Below, one piece after another: positions 63,910-64,000 of a stretch of DNA of 64,000 nucleotides. Source of the DNA: Streptomyces lydicus (GTDB lineage: Bacteria > Actinomycetota > Actinomycetes > Streptomycetales > Streptomycetaceae); NCBI RefSeq assembly GCF_004125265.1, contig NZ_RDTE01000003.1:496001-560000 (forward strand). Reading direction: 5' to 3'. Numbering within the stretch: position 1 is the stretch's first letter; each line of letters opens with the position of its first letter. The translations under genes were made by a program, and so were the position numbers. The notes below the pieces were generated by a model, which worked only from the letters and a program-made list of their open reading frames with translations, was not told where the DNA came from and ran no database searches.

Positions 63910-64000
63910 ATGCCTCTTCAGGGTGAGTACGAGCCGAGCCCGGAGCAGTGGGTACGCGATCAGGTCGAGGAGTACGAAGGCTCGGGCGGTACGAAAGGCA
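63910..64000 (+). CDS. Deazaflavin (F420)-dependent nitroreductase family, 5' end
   Basis: The first 30 codons (MPLQGEYEPSPEQWVRDQVE and on to GTKG) match the N-terminus of Ddn-like F420-dependent nitroreductases of actinobacteria, which continue with a TRGRKTG cofactor motif beyond this window. ATG 63910 follows GAGGGG by nine nt; ATG 63901 is possible. The rest lies outside the window. Confidence 0.75.
   Translation, partial: MPLQGEYEPSPEQWVRDQVEEYEGSGGTKG

Overview
The window is very GC-rich with strong third-position GC bias, GTG/TTG starts and purine-rich Shine-Dalgarno sequences. It also carries mycothiol-dependent formaldehyde detoxification, SpoIIE/ATPase phosphatases, several P450s and streptogrisin-type proteases. 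Together these point to a Streptomyces or close relative, probably an accessory-rich chromosome region. I recognised no tRNA, rRNA, CRISPR array, insertion sequence or prophage.

Layout. 1-8.7 kb: a glycine betaine catabolic locus with a Rieske demethylase, sarcosine oxidase, dimethylglycine oxidase and mycothiol formaldehyde dehydrogenase on the minus strand, a divergent Rieske ferredoxin and ferredoxin reductase, and then FolD. Betaine would be stripped to glycine while its methyl groups are handled as formaldehyde or methylene-THF. 8.8-14.9 kb: housekeeping and hypothetical genes, an NfeD/flotillin pair, a BenE permease and a His/Gly-rich exported protein. 15-17.2 kb: a TetR regulator, a clear operator, a P450 and its ferredoxin. 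17.7-23.5 kb: a copper locus with a Met/His-rich membrane protein, anti-sigma factor and ECF sigma factor, PCu(A)C chaperone, Cu P-type ATPase and a second Met/His-rich protein. 23.9-26.3 kb: a second P450 overlapping a PvcA-type isonitrile synthase. This adjacency suggests a copper-binding isonitrile metabolite.

26.4-30.5 kb: a PucR-type regulator, a decayed beta-lactamase-family gene and an alkylsulfatase. 30.6-37.7 kb: a complete NHLM-type peptide export operon (double-Gly precursor, HlyD protein, C39-peptidase ABC transporter, second ABC transporter, cyclic-nucleotide-binding-domain protein). It has a Cys-free, three-repeat precursor and no tailoring enzyme in view. 38.4-53.8 kb: mostly ordinary genes, namely a PHP phosphoesterase, a ClC channel, LysR, threonine catabolism (kbl/tdh), a secreted protease, a VOC protein, a SpoIIE phosphatase, a DinB protein and an amino-acid permease.

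54.7-61 kb is the most novel-looking part. It holds an orphan winged-helix regulator, a HoxX-like formyl-group enzyme, a 51-residue peptide ending in three Gly-Cys-Ile-Ser repeats, a PaaK-like adenylating enzyme, a small protein of unknown function and an MFS exporter. The layout is that of a ribosomal-peptide biosynthetic cluster I cannot assign to a known class. 61.1-64 kb: a small secreted protein, beta-carbonic anhydrase, SulP transporter and the start of a deazaflavin-dependent nitroreductase. A recurring oddity across the window is short tandem repeats (6-30 nt units) placed in C-terminal tails or just beyond gene ends.
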